NCBI RefSeq assembly: GCF_024723255.1
Contig: NZ_JANIAC010000003.1
Location: 1-64,000, forward strand
Source of the DNA: Aestuariibaculum sp. M13
GTDB taxonomy: Bacteria > Bacteroidota > Bacteroidia > Flavobacteriales > Flavobacteriaceae
Length of the DNA: 64,000 nt
Reading direction: 5' to 3'
Each line of letters opens with the position of its first letter. The first letter of the stretch is position 1. The notes beneath the pieces are model-generated. The model ran no database searches. It was given only the letters and a program-made list of their open reading frames with translations, and was not told the origin of the DNA. Made by a program: the position numbers and the translations under genes. Of this stretch, positions 25,960 to 34,630 are shown piece after piece.

Positions 25960-28116
25960 ATGAAAAATGTTATGAGAAGGAAATATAAAGTGTTGCTGCT
26001 GGCCTTACTTTTGGGGTTTGCATCCTGCAGTTTTACTACAAAAAAGTTTGATAATCCTGATAAAGATAAGTTATTAATTCAAGTTATAACTTTTGTTTTG
26101 GAGAATGGACATTATGATCCTGTAATGTTTGACGATACGTTTTCAGAGAAATTATTTAAAAATTATCTAGATGTTCTGGATCCTGTGAAACGCTATTTTT
26201 ATCAGTCGGATTACGAAGATTTTGCTAAGTATAAATTAACGCTTGATGACCAGATTAAAGCCACGGATATTACGTTTTTCAATGTGGTGCATGAGCGTTT
26301 GGTGAAGCGTATAGCAGAAGCTAAAGAGATTTATGCCGAAGTATTATCAAAACCTTTTGATTACACACTTGATGAATCGTTTAACACCGATTACGAGCAA
26401 ACAGGCTTTGTGAAAAATAAAGCAGAATTGAAAGACCGTTGGAGAAGACAACTTAAGTTCTCTGCACTTTCAAATTATGACGATATTTATGAGGAAGAGT
26501 TAAGAGCAAAAGAAAAAGATCCGTCTCATGTTATGAAAACAGATGCAGAGATTGAGAAAGAAGCTCGTGAATCTACGCTGCGTTCGATAGAGATTTATTT
26601 CAACGATAACTTAGAAGATTTTCAACGTGAAGACTGGTTCGCTATTTATGTGAATACGATTGTTGAAGAGTTCGATCCGCACACCTATTATTTGGCTCCA
26701 AACAGTAAAGAAGATTTCGATCAGCGCATGTCTGGTAAATTAGAAGGAATTGGGGCTCAACTTCAAAAGCGTAACGACTATATTAAAGTCGTGAGTTTGA
26801 TTTCTGGAGGTCCGGCATGGAGAAGTCAGGAATTAGAGGTTGAAGATTTAATCTTAAAAGTAAAGCAGGAAGACGAAGACCAGCCGGTAAATATTGTTGG
26901 CATGCGTATTAATGATGCTATTAAATATATTAAAGGTCCAAAGGGAACTAAAGTGACTTTAACCGTTAAAAAGGTTGATGGAACCATTAAGGATATTACC
27001 TTAACCAGAGATGTTATTGAGTTGGTAGATACTTATGCAAAATCGTCGGTAGTTAAAAAGGACGGAATGACGTTTGGTATCATTGATTTGCCATCGTTTT
27101 ATGTCGATTTTAAAGATTATAAAAATATCAATGCAGCTAAAGATGTTAAAACCGAGATTGCACGATTAAAATCTGAAGGGATAGAAGGTCTGGTTTTAGA
27201 TTTACGTAATAACGGTGGAGGATCGTTGCCAACGGTTGTTGATATGGCTGGGTTGTTTATAAAAGATGGTCCGGTTGTACAGGTGCGTTCAACAGGTAAG
27301 GCGAAAGAAGTTCTGGAAGACCGAGATAGTTCAATTTCTTGGGATGGGCCATTAGTAATCTTAGTGAATGAAATATCGGCTTCAGCTTCCGAAATTATGT
27401 CGGCAGCTATGCAGGATTACAAGCGAGCTATTATTATAGGAGGTAAGCAAACCTACGGAAAAGGAACAGTTCAGAATGTCATTAACTTAAACACCATGTT
27501 AAGAAATAATACGAGTGGCGATTTAGGCGCTTTAGCGTTAACCACTCAAAAGTATTATAGAATTAACGGGGGTTCTGTGCAGTTGGAAGGTGTTAAAAGC
27601 GATGTGAAAGTGCCTGGTCGTTTCAGTTTTATTGAAGTAGGAGAGAAGGATAAAGACAATCCATTGCCATGGGATGAAATCGATTCAGCTGATTATACAC
27701 CTTGGAATTATTTTGATTACGATGCTATTGTAAAAAGCAGTGAAGAACGAATGAAAAATAATCAGCAGTTAAAGTTAATTGAAGAAAACGCGAAATGGGT
27801 AAAAGGTAAAATTGATGAAACTGTCGTGTCATTGAATTTTAAAAAATATAAAGCTGAATTAGATTTAAATGAAGAAGAAGCTAAACGATTTGAAGCTATT
27901 TCAGATTATAAAACGAATCTTACTTTTAATTCAACATCTTACGAAAGATCGCTTTTTGAAAAGGATACAACCGATTTAAAAGAAAAACGTAACCGCTGGC
28001 ACGAGAGTTTAAGTCAGGATGTTTATGTTGAAGAAGCTCTTAATGTGTTGGAAGATATGAAAGCGTCTCAGCGTCTTAAAAAGATAGTTACAGCCAATGC
28101 TGAGGTGAAAAACTAA
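25960..28116 (+). CDS. prc: Tail-specific (carboxy-terminal processing) protease
   Basis: About 718 residues. The start is the ATG at 25960, or another at 25972; the GTG at 25939 is less likely. From either, a lipoprotein signal follows (VLLLALLLGFASC), which would place the protein on the periplasmic membrane face. A Tsp N-terminal domain is followed by a PDZ domain near 240-340 (GIGAQLQKRND) and the S41 domain with EISASASEIMSAAMQDY (catalytic serine) and YGKGTVQ (catalytic lysine). It degrades or trims envelope proteins at their C-termini, including cell-wall hydrolases in E. coli. Confidence 0.93.
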   Translation: MKNVMRRKYKVLLLALLLGFASCSFTTKKFDNPDKDKLLIQVITFVLENGHYDPVMFDDTFSEKLFKNYLDVLDPVKRYFYQSDYEDFAKYKLTLDDQIKATDITFFNVVHERLVKRIAEAKEIYAEVLSKPFDYTLDESFNTDYEQTGFVKNKAELKDRWRRQLKFSALSNYDDIYEEELRAKEKDPSHVMKTDAEIEKEARESTLRSIEIYFNDNLEDFQREDWFAIYVNTIVEEFDPHTYYLAPNSKEDFDQRMSGKLEGIGAQLQKRNDYIKVVSLISGGPAWRSQELEVEDLILKVKQEDEDQPVNIVGMRINDAIKYIKGPKGTKVTLTVKKVDGTIKDITLTRDVIELVDTYAKSSVVKKDGMTFGIIDLPSFYVDFKDYKNINAAKDVKTEIARLKSEGIEGLVLDLRNNGGGSLPTVVDMAGLFIKDGPVVQVRSTGKAKEVLEDRDSSISWDGPLVILVNEISASASEIMSAAMQDYKRAIIIGGKQTYGKGTVQNVINLNTMLRNNTSGDLGALALTTQKYYRINGGSVQLEGVKSDVKVPGRFSFIEVGEKDKDNPLPWDEIDSADYTPWNYFDYDAIVKSSEERMKNNQQLKLIEENAKWVKGKIDETVVSLNFKKYKAELDLNEEEAKRFEAISDYKTNLTFNSTSYERSLFEKDTTDLKEKRNRWHESLSQDVYVEEALNVLEDMKASQRLKKIVTANAEVKN

Positions 28117-28124
28117 TATTGTGT

Positions 28125-29219
28125 ATGGGTTATAAATCGAACTCTTTAAAACACTTAGCGCTCCAAAAGTTTAAACAGAACTTTTGGGGCGTTTTTAGTT
28201 TTGGTTTTGTAATTTTTGTTGGGATTATTTCGGTATTTGCTTATGTGTTTGCTCCAGATAGTTCGCAGCATGCTAATCAAATGCATTTGGCTATTCATTC
28301 CAAAAAGCCGGGTTTTAAAGTAACAATGTTAACCATTCCATCTCAGTTGCAAATAGAACAAAGTGCTTTTGATAAAATATTCTTTGGAACGAAAACAACC
28401 GATACGGAAATTCCTGTTTCAGATTACCAAATAAAAGAAGGAGAGTTAACCTATACAGAATATGCATCTGATGGTTTAAAAGGTGTTGAAAAAACAATAA
28501 GTTTAGCTGGTTTTCCTAATCGATCTGTTGATGGTTTTGTAAAGGAGAAAACATTTTTGTTTGGAACCGATAAATATGGGCGTGATTTGTTGAGTCGTAT
28601 TTTAGTGGGGGCGAGAATCTCCTTTTTTATTGGTTTTGTAGCCGTTTTTATTTCGTTAATTCTCGGGATTTTTATGGGAAGTTTAGCAGGGTATTTTGGA
28701 GGTAAAATTGATGCGATGATTATGTGGGTAATTAATGTAACTTGGTCTATACCAACGTTACTTCTGGTTATTGCTATAACTCTGGCTTTAGGAAAAGGTT
28801 TTTGGCAGGTGTTTATTGCTGTAGGTTTAACCATGTGGGTTGAGGTGGCCAGAGTGGTTAGAGGGCAGGTAATAAGTGTTAAAGAGCAGCAATATGTTAC
28901 AGCGGCCAGGGCTTTAGGTTTTGATGATTTTAGAATTATAACAAAACATATTTTGCCTAATATTATGGCGCCTGTTATTGTAATTTCGGCAGCCAATTTT
29001 GCCTCCGCGATTTTAATTGAAAGCGGTTTAAGCTTTTTAGGTATTGGAGCACAACCACCTATGGCAAGCTGGGGAGCCATGATAAAAGATCACTACAATT
29101 ATATTATTCTCGGAAAACCTTATTTAGCACTTATACCAGGACTTTGTATTATGAGTTTGGTAATGGCTTTTATGCTTATAGGTAATGCACTGCGTGATGC
29201 GTTAGATGTTAAGGCTTAG
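28125..29219 (+). CDS. DppC/OppC-type ABC transporter permease
   Basis: 364 residues from the ATG at 28125 (a TTG two codons earlier is less likely). One N-terminal helix (about 22-44) is followed by a periplasmic segment of about 100 residues, longer than in E. coli DppC. The permease core then begins at GTDKYGRDLLSRIL and includes the EAA loop (AARALGFDDFRIITKHILPN) that docks to the ATPase. In peptide transporters it pairs with a DppB-type permease and DppD/F ATPases, none of which is nearby. It begins eight bases after prc, so the two share a transcript. Substrate unknown. Confidence 0.88.
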   Translation: MGYKSNSLKHLALQKFKQNFWGVFSFGFVIFVGIISVFAYVFAPDSSQHANQMHLAIHSKKPGFKVTMLTIPSQLQIEQSAFDKIFFGTKTTDTEIPVSDYQIKEGELTYTEYASDGLKGVEKTISLAGFPNRSVDGFVKEKTFLFGTDKYGRDLLSRILVGARISFFIGFVAVFISLILGIFMGSLAGYFGGKIDAMIMWVINVTWSIPTLLLVIAITLALGKGFWQVFIAVGLTMWVEVARVVRGQVISVKEQQYVTAARALGFDDFRIITKHILPNIMAPVIVISAANFASAILIESGLSFLGIGAQPPMASWGAMIKDHYNYIILGKPYLALIPGLCIMSLVMAFMLIGNALRDALDVKA

Positions 29220-29827
29220 TTTGAGCTTAATTGCATATTTTCATTAAGTTCATCTATGTAATTGAGAACATCATCTTTACCAATTTCTTTACTCGATGAA
29301 GTCACAAAATAATTTGGCATGTCTTCCCATGTTTCTAAAAGAATGTTTTGGTAGGCTTCAATATGATTTTCAATAGCCTTTGGTTTTAATTTGTCGGCTT
29401 TTGTGAATATAATTGAAAAAGGGATGCCATTTTCTCCTAACCACTGCATAAATTCTAAATCGATAGATTGTGGTTCGTGTCGGATATCTACTAAAACGAA
29501 GGCTGTTACTAATTGTTCACGTTTGCTAAAATACTCGGTAATAAACTTTTGAAATACCTTTTTTGTGCTTTTCGAAACACGAGCATAACCATATCCAGGT
29601 AAATCTACCAGATGCCAGTTTTTGTTAATTAAAAAGTGATTTATTAACTGTGTTTTTCCTGGTTTTCCAGATGTTTTGGCTAAACTTTTTCGGTTGGTAA
29701 GCATGTTTATAAGCGACGATTTTCCAACATTACTTCGTCCTATAAAAGCATATTCTGGTAACATGCTTTTTGGGCATTTAGCAACGTCGGAGTTGCTCAT
29801 AACAAATTCTGCAGTTTTTATTTGCAT
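29216..29827 (-). CDS. engB: Ribosome biogenesis GTPase EngB/YsxC
   Basis: 203 residues. GTPase needed for maturation of the large ribosomal subunit. G1 GRSNVGKSSL at 31-40, G3 DLPGYGYARV, G4 FTKADKLK and G5 TSSSKEIG are in order, and YAFIGRSNVGKS is the family start of the domain. Its stop overlaps the stop of the convergent permease gene by four bases. It lies 59 bases after the hydrolase gene on the same strand. Confidence 0.96.
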   Translation of the reverse strand: MQIKTAEFVMSNSDVAKCPKSMLPEYAFIGRSNVGKSSLINMLTNRKSLAKTSGKPGKTQLINHFLINKNWHLVDLPGYGYARVSKSTKKVFQKFITEYFSKREQLVTAFVLVDIRHEPQSIDLEFMQWLGENGIPFSIIFTKADKLKPKAIENHIEAYQNILLETWEDMPNYFVTSSSKEIGKDDVLNYIDELNENMQLSSN

Positions 29828-29886
29828 GAGGGTAATTTATATGAGTTTACACGATGTCGTGTTAAATCTTAATTGTGTTTTATTGG

Positions 29887-30651
29887 CTATAAACTTTTGT
29901 TGTTAAGCCAGGCTTCAAGAATTTTGTTGAATTCTTCCGGGTGCTCCATCATGGCAGCATGTCCGCATTTATCAATCCAGAATAATTCTGAATTCGGCAA
30001 AAGCTCATTAAATTCTACAGCAACTTCCGGAGGTGTAACCGTGTCGTTTTTTCCCCAGATAATACAGGTTGGTGTTTGCATTTTAGGTAAATCTTTAGCC
30101 ATGTTGTGGCGTATAGCGCTTTTGGCAATAGCTAAAGTTTTTATAAGTTTATTACGGTCGTTTACTGTAGCGTAAACTTCGTCAACAATATCTTTTGTTG
30201 CTACTTCAGGATCGTAAAAAACATCCTGAGCTTTCTTTTTAATAACTTCGTAATCACTACGTTTTGTGTAACCGCTACCCATGGCGCTTTCATACAGTCC
30301 AGAGCTTCCGGTAATGATTAAAGCTTTTACTTTAGTCGGGTATAATTTGGTGTAATATAAACCAATGTGTCCTCCAAGAGAATTTCCTAATAGAATAACT
30401 TCATTGTAACCTTTAAATTCAATGAATTCATTTAAAAATCCGGCAAAACTTTTAACATTAGTTTTTAGTAAAGGCTTAGTGTATATAGGTAGTTCAGGGA
30501 TGATGACCTTATAGCCGGTCTGGCTAAAATGTTTTATTACCGAATCAAAATTACTTAATCCGCCCATTAAGCCGTGTAAAACAATAATTGGCGTACCTTC
30601 GCCAGCTTCAATATAGCTGTAGTTCTTTTCTTTTTTTAAACGATGCGTCAT
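29887..30651 (-). CDS. Alpha/beta-hydrolase
   Basis: 254 residues with no signal peptide. The oxyanion region VLHGLMGG (about 24-31), nucleophile elbow GNSLGGH (Ser near 90), acid in WGKNDTVTP and histidine in DKCGHAAMMEHP form a complete hydrolase core. Substrate cannot be predicted; esterase or C-C hydrolase are both possible. It is the first gene of a minus-strand pair with engB, driven by a good -7 box, and is divergent from the dcw cluster. Confidence 0.88.
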   Translation of the reverse strand: MTHRLKKEKNYSYIEAGEGTPIIVLHGLMGGLSNFDSVIKHFSQTGYKVIIPELPIYTKPLLKTNVKSFAGFLNEFIEFKGYNEVILLGNSLGGHIGLYYTKLYPTKVKALIITGSSGLYESAMGSGYTKRSDYEVIKKKAQDVFYDPEVATKDIVDEVYATVNDRNKLIKTLAIAKSAIRHNMAKDLPKMQTPTCIIWGKNDTVTPPEVAVEFNELLPNSELFWIDKCGHAAMMEHPEEFNKILEAWLNNKSL

Positions 30652-30675
30652 TAATCAGGTGTCGTTACTTTAAAA

Positions 30676-30683
30676 CAAATATA
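30676..30683 (-). promoter_or_regulatory. -7 box of the hydrolase-engB pair
   Basis: TATATTTG on the minus strand matches TAnnTTTG exactly, 24 bases upstream of the start codon. No TTTG is found at the expected -33 distance. Confidence 0.5.
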
Positions 30684-30868
30684 GTTATTTCATCTATACT
30701 TACGATGATTTTAAACAAATCTCAAAAATAATAGTTTTGGAGAGAGATGTTAATAAAATTGCTGTTGATAAATGATTATGTGTAACCTGCTGATTATAAG
30801 TGGGGATTGGGTTTGTGGTAGCATCAAAACGATTTTTAGCTTCATTTCATCAAAAAATTATCAACAAA

Positions 30869-30898
30869 GTGGTAAATTGTGGTAAAATGTGGTAAATT
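30869..30898 (+). promoter_or_regulatory. MraZ operator: three 10-bp direct repeats
   Basis: GTGGTAAATT, GTGGTAAAAT and GTGGTAAATT stand end to end at 30869, 30879 and 30889. In E. coli MraZ binds three TGGG boxes at the same 10-bp spacing before its own gene. Here the boxes overlap the expected -33 region of the mraZ promoter, which fits autorepression. Confidence 0.8.
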
Positions 30899-30904
30899 TT
30901 TCAA

Positions 30905-30912
30905 TATATTTG
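30905..30912 (+). promoter_or_regulatory. -7 box of the dcw cluster promoter
   Basis: TATATTTG matches TAnnTTTG exactly. The -33 position (about 30881-30886) falls inside the MraZ boxes. The transcript would have a leader of about 27 bases before the GTG start of mraZ. Confidence 0.65.
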
Positions 30913-30945
30913 AAACACAAACCGTTAACGTATTTGTAAATCACA

Positions 30946-31416
30946 GTGGACTTACTAACAGGAACATACGATTGTAAAGTAGACGCCAAAGGTAGATTAA
31001 TGATGCCTGCGCCGTTGAAAAAGCAGTTGTCTTCTATTTTAGAAGATGGGTTTGTGTTGCGTCGTTCGGTGTTTCAAAAGTGTTTAGAATTGTATCCCAT
31101 GGCAGAGTGGCAAAGGCTGATGCTTAAGATGAATAAGCTAAACAGGTTTAAAAAGAAGAATAACGATTTTATTCGTCGCTTTACAGCTGGTGTTAAAATT
31201 GTTGAGATTGATGCTAACGGCCGTTTGTTAATTCCAAAAGATTTAACGGTGTTTGCAAATATTTCAAAGGAGATTGTTGTTGCTTCGGCGATAAACATTG
31301 TTGAAATATGGGATAAAGATTTATATGAACAAGCCATTGATGATGCAGCTGATGATTTCGCAGATTTAGCTGAAGAGGTAATGGGACAAGATGATGAAGA
31401 TTATGGAATATCATAA
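30946..31416 (+). CDS. mraZ: Transcriptional regulator MraZ
   Basis: 156 residues. Two AbrB-like SpoVT half-domains: LTGTYDCKVDAKGRLMMP at 4-21 and VEIDANGRLLIPKDL near 83-97, each with the DxxGR DNA-binding signature. MraZ forms ring-shaped oligomers and represses the dcw cluster it heads. The start is a GTG. Three GTGG boxes lie upstream over its promoter. It overlaps rsmH by 14 bases. Confidence 0.96.
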   Translation: MDLLTGTYDCKVDAKGRLMMPAPLKKQLSSILEDGFVLRRSVFQKCLELYPMAEWQRLMLKMNKLNRFKKKNNDFIRRFTAGVKIVEIDANGRLLIPKDLTVFANISKEIVVASAINIVEIWDKDLYEQAIDDAADDFADLAEEVMGQDDEDYGIS

Positions 31417-32299
31417 CCCGGTATTGTTAAAAGAAACGGTGGATGGATTAAATATTAATCCGGATGGCATTTATGTGGATGTGACTTTTGGTGGTGGCGG
31501 ACATAGTAGAGAAATATTAAGTAGACTGAGTGAGAAAGGAAAGTTGTTTGCTTTCGATCAGGATTTAGACGCTCTTGAAAATAAAATTGATGATCCGAGA
31601 TTTACGCTAATCAATGAAAATTTTAGACACATAAAACGTTTTTTAAGATTTTATGGCGTAAAAAAAGTGGATGGAATTTTGGCAGATTTTGGTGTGTCGT
31701 CGCATCAGTTTGATGTTGCGGAACGAGGATTTTCAACCCGTTTTGATGCTGAATTAGATATGCGAATGAATCAGAATAGTGCTTTGTCCGCATATCATGT
31801 GGTAAACGAATATGATGAGGAGCAGTTGAGAGCGGTGTTGGCTCAGTATGGTGAGTTGCGTTCAGCGCCGGCAATGGCGAGACTAATTGTTGAAAAACGA
31901 GAAGAAGCTCCAATTGTTACCAGTGATCAGTTAAAAGCTGTTCTGAAAAAGTTTTTGTCGCCAAAGCATGAAAATAAAATTTTAGCACAAATCTATCAGG
32001 CGATTCGTATAGAAGTGAATCAGGAAATAGAGGTTATTAAAGAATTGTTGCTTCAGTCTCCAGAGCTTTTAAATGAAAAAGGGCGCTTGAGTTTAATTTC
32101 ATACCACTCGTTGGAGGATCGTTTAGTAAAGCGTTTTATAAGAAACGGAATGTTTGAAGGAGAACCGGAGCGCGATATGTTCGGGAATTTTGAAGTGCCT
32201 TTTAAAAAAGTAGGCGGTTTAATAGTTCCGACAAAAGAAGAGATAAAAATAAATAGCAGAGCCAGAAGCGCGAAATTAAGAATAGCAGAAAAGGTATAA
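31403..32299 (+). CDS. rsmH: 16S rRNA (cytosine1402-N4)-methyltransferase
   Basis: 298 residues. RsmH methylates C1402 of 16S rRNA in the ribosomal P site. MEYHNPVLLKETVDGL at the start and the SAM-binding VDVTFGGGGHS are diagnostic; LADFGVSSHQ, LDMRMNQ and SYHSLEDRLVKRF complete the family pattern. ATG at 31403 is chosen because the family begins MEYHNPVLL; an in-frame ATG at 31391 is possible. The gene overlaps mraZ at one end and ftsL by one base at the other. Confidence 0.96.
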   Translation: MEYHNPVLLKETVDGLNINPDGIYVDVTFGGGGHSREILSRLSEKGKLFAFDQDLDALENKIDDPRFTLINENFRHIKRFLRFYGVKKVDGILADFGVSSHQFDVAERGFSTRFDAELDMRMNQNSALSAYHVVNEYDEEQLRAVLAQYGELRSAPAMARLIVEKREEAPIVTSDQLKAVLKKFLSPKHENKILAQIYQAIRIEVNQEIEVIKELLLQSPELLNEKGRLSLISYHSLEDRLVKRFIRNGMFEGEPERDMFGNFEVPFKKVGGLIVPTKEEIKINSRARSAKLRIAEKV

Positions 32300-32616
32300 T
32301 GAAGCAGAATATCTATCGCATATTAAAAGGAACATTTTTAGTTAGTGATGATGCTTTTAAAAACTGGAGGTTCATCATTTTTGTTTCGGTTTTGGCTATA
32401 GTAATGATTGCGAGCTCGCATAGTGCAGATAAAAAAGTGTACGAAATTGCACGATTGAAAAATGAAGTCAACGAAATGCGTTCAGCATTTATAGATGGCC
32501 GGTCTCGGTTGATGAAGTTAAAAATGGAATCGGCAGTAATTAATGTAATGAAAGATAAGGGGATTGCGCCATCGGTAATTCCGCCAAAAAAAATAAAAAT
32601 TAAATCACAAAATTAA
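32299..32616 (+). CDS. ftsL: Cell division protein FtsL-like
   Basis: 105 residues: a short cytoplasmic part, one transmembrane helix (about 25-41, FIIFVSVLAIVMIASS) and a periplasmic coiled-coil (VYEIARLKNEVNEMRSAF). Sequence is poorly conserved in the family, but size, topology and position between rsmH and ftsI fit FtsL, which scaffolds FtsQ, FtsB and FtsWI at the septum. NCBI-style names for this group include FtsL-like protein. Confidence 0.85.
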   Translation: MKQNIYRILKGTFLVSDDAFKNWRFIIFVSVLAIVMIASSHSADKKVYEIARLKNEVNEMRSAFIDGRSRLMKLKMESAVINVMKDKGIAPSVIPPKKIKIKSQN

Positions 32617-32623
32617 CCAACAC

Positions 32624-34630
32624 TTGGCAGTAAACGACAAAAACATATTAAACCGCTTGTATTTTATATCAGGATGTATGTTCGTCTTTGGTGTTGCCGT
32701 GTTGTTTAAGTTGTTTAGTATACAGTTTTTGCAGGGTGAAAAATATCGCGCATTAGCAGATACACGCGTGGTTAAGAATGTGAAAATTCCGGCGAACCGT
32801 GGTAATGTGTACTCGGTTAAAGGGAATTTATTGGCAACGTCGGTACCTAAGTACGATGTACGCATCGATTTGCTAACGCCTTCAAGTGCAACTTTCGAAG
32901 AATATCTTATTCCGCTTAGCGATTCTCTGGCTAAGTACTCAGGAAAATCCTCAAGTTATTATCAAAAAGCATTACGTAAAGAACGTGCTAACAGAAACCG
33001 CTATTTTTTACTGGCAAGAAATGTTGGGTATGGCGATTATATTCGATTAAGAAATTTTCCGCTGTTACGTTTAGGAGCATTCAAAGGAGGTTTAATTGTA
33101 GAGCAAACCACCAAACGCGAACATCCTATGGGGGCAATTGCTCAACGTTCTATAGGATATGAAAGATTTGATGAAGATGGAAATGTAACTCGCGCCGGTA
33201 TTGATGGCGCTTTTGGCGTTAAATACCTGAGAGGAACAGATGGACAGCGCAGAAAGCAAAAAATTGGAAAAGGTCAGTGGAAACCATTGAGCGATGCTAA
33301 TGAAATTGAGCCTAAAGATGGCTATGATGTTTATACAACTATTGATGTTAATATTCAGGATATAGCGCATCATGCGTTGTTGAAACAATTGGAAGAATAT
33401 GAAGCCGATCATGGTTGTGTGGTGGTTATGGAAGCTAAAACTGGCGAAATTCGTGCAATTTCTAATTTAGGTAGAAATGAAAACGGAAAATATTACGAAC
33501 GCTTAAACTATGCCGTTGGTGAAGCACATGAGCCGGGTTCTACCTTTAAAGTGATGGCTTTAATGGCAGCTTTAGAGGATAAGGTAGTTGATACAGCAAC
33601 TGTGGTTGACACAAAAATGGGGTATAAGCAGTTTTATGGGCGTGGTATTTATGATACACATGGTCATGGAAAAATTTCAGTAGCAAGAACTTTGGAGGTG
33701 TCTTCAAATATTGGTTTGGCAACTATTGTAGATCAAGGGTATGCGAAGCAACCTCAGAAATTTGTAAATCACCTTCAGGATTGGGGCTTAGATAAACCAT
33801 TAGGGTTACCTATTCTTGGAGAAGGAGAGCCTGTAATACCAAAACCAGGAGATAAAATTTGGAGTAGAAATGCATTGCCTTCTATGGCTTATGGGTATAA
33901 TTTAAAGTTAACACCGTTACAAACCTTAACGTTTTATAATGCTATTGCGAATAATGGGGTGATGGTAAAACCTAAGTTTATACGTGAGGTTAAGGAGTTG
34001 GATCAGGTTGTGGAATCCTTTGAGGAAGTTGAAGAAGGAGATAAAATCTGTTCAGAAAAAACCTTGAAAGAAATTCAAAATATTTTAAAGAATGTTGTAG
34101 AACGGGGAACCGGACGTTCCTTATATTCGCCGTATTTTTCTATGGCAGGTAAAACGGGTACGGCACAAACAGAATATTGGATGAAAGACTGGAAGGAAAA
34201 TCGTCGCTATATTTCATCCTTTGCCGGGTATTTCCCTGCCGATAATCCAAAATACTCTTGCATTGTGGTTATTCATAAACCAAGTGTAAAGAAAGGGTAT
34301 TATGGTGCCGATGTAACTGGGCCTGTATTTCAAAGAATTGCTCAAAAAATTCATACCGATACACCAATTATTGATGAAGTGGAAACTTTAGAGGTGAAGC
34401 GTGCTTCGGTAGAAAAAGAGTTTAATGGTTTCTATGAAACGGCTCAGACTTATAAAACTATCATGCCTAATGTTGTTGGATTGCCAGTTATGGATGCTGT
34501 GGCGTTGTTAGAAAATATGCAGGTGCACGTCACTGTGAAATTACAAGGTAACGGCGTGGTAAAAAGCCAGTCGATTGAAAAGAATATAAAATTAAAAGAT
34601 AATCAAACCATCATATTAACAGCTTCATGA
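32624..34630 (+). CDS. ftsI: Septal penicillin-binding protein (transpeptidase) with PASTA domain
   Basis: 668 residues, start codon TTG; the next in-frame ATG would remove most of the membrane anchor (LYFISGCMFVFGVAVLF). The transpeptidase domain has the catalytic serine in EPGSTFKVM (SxxK), SSNIG (SxN) and GKTGTAQ (KTG). A PASTA domain closes the protein (MPNVVGLPVMDAVALLENM). PASTA-bearing FtsI is usual in Bacteroidota but absent from E. coli FtsI. It cross-links septal peptidoglycan as partner of FtsW. The stop overlaps murE by four bases. Confidence 0.95.
   Translation: MAVNDKNILNRLYFISGCMFVFGVAVLFKLFSIQFLQGEKYRALADTRVVKNVKIPANRGNVYSVKGNLLATSVPKYDVRIDLLTPSSATFEEYLIPLSDSLAKYSGKSSSYYQKALRKERANRNRYFLLARNVGYGDYIRLRNFPLLRLGAFKGGLIVEQTTKREHPMGAIAQRSIGYERFDEDGNVTRAGIDGAFGVKYLRGTDGQRRKQKIGKGQWKPLSDANEIEPKDGYDVYTTIDVNIQDIAHHALLKQLEEYEADHGCVVVMEAKTGEIRAISNLGRNENGKYYERLNYAVGEAHEPGSTFKVMALMAALEDKVVDTATVVDTKMGYKQFYGRGIYDTHGHGKISVARTLEVSSNIGLATIVDQGYAKQPQKFVNHLQDWGLDKPLGLPILGEGEPVIPKPGDKIWSRNALPSMAYGYNLKLTPLQTLTFYNAIANNGVMVKPKFIREVKELDQVVESFEEVEEGDKICSEKTLKEIQNILKNVVERGTGRSLYSPYFSMAGKTGTAQTEYWMKDWKENRRYISSFAGYFPADNPKYSCIVVIHKPSVKKGYYGADVTGPVFQRIAQKIHTDTPIIDEVETLEVKRASVEKEFNGFYETAQTYKTIMPNVVGLPVMDAVALLENMQVHVTVKLQGNGVVKSQSIEKNIKLKDNQTIILTAS

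Noticed and set aside
28451-29080. 209-codon minus-strand ORF
   Set aside because: Fully antisense to the DppC-like permease, whose motifs are clear; the antisense product has no domain and is rich in Ile, Thr, Lys and Pro as expected of a shadow frame.
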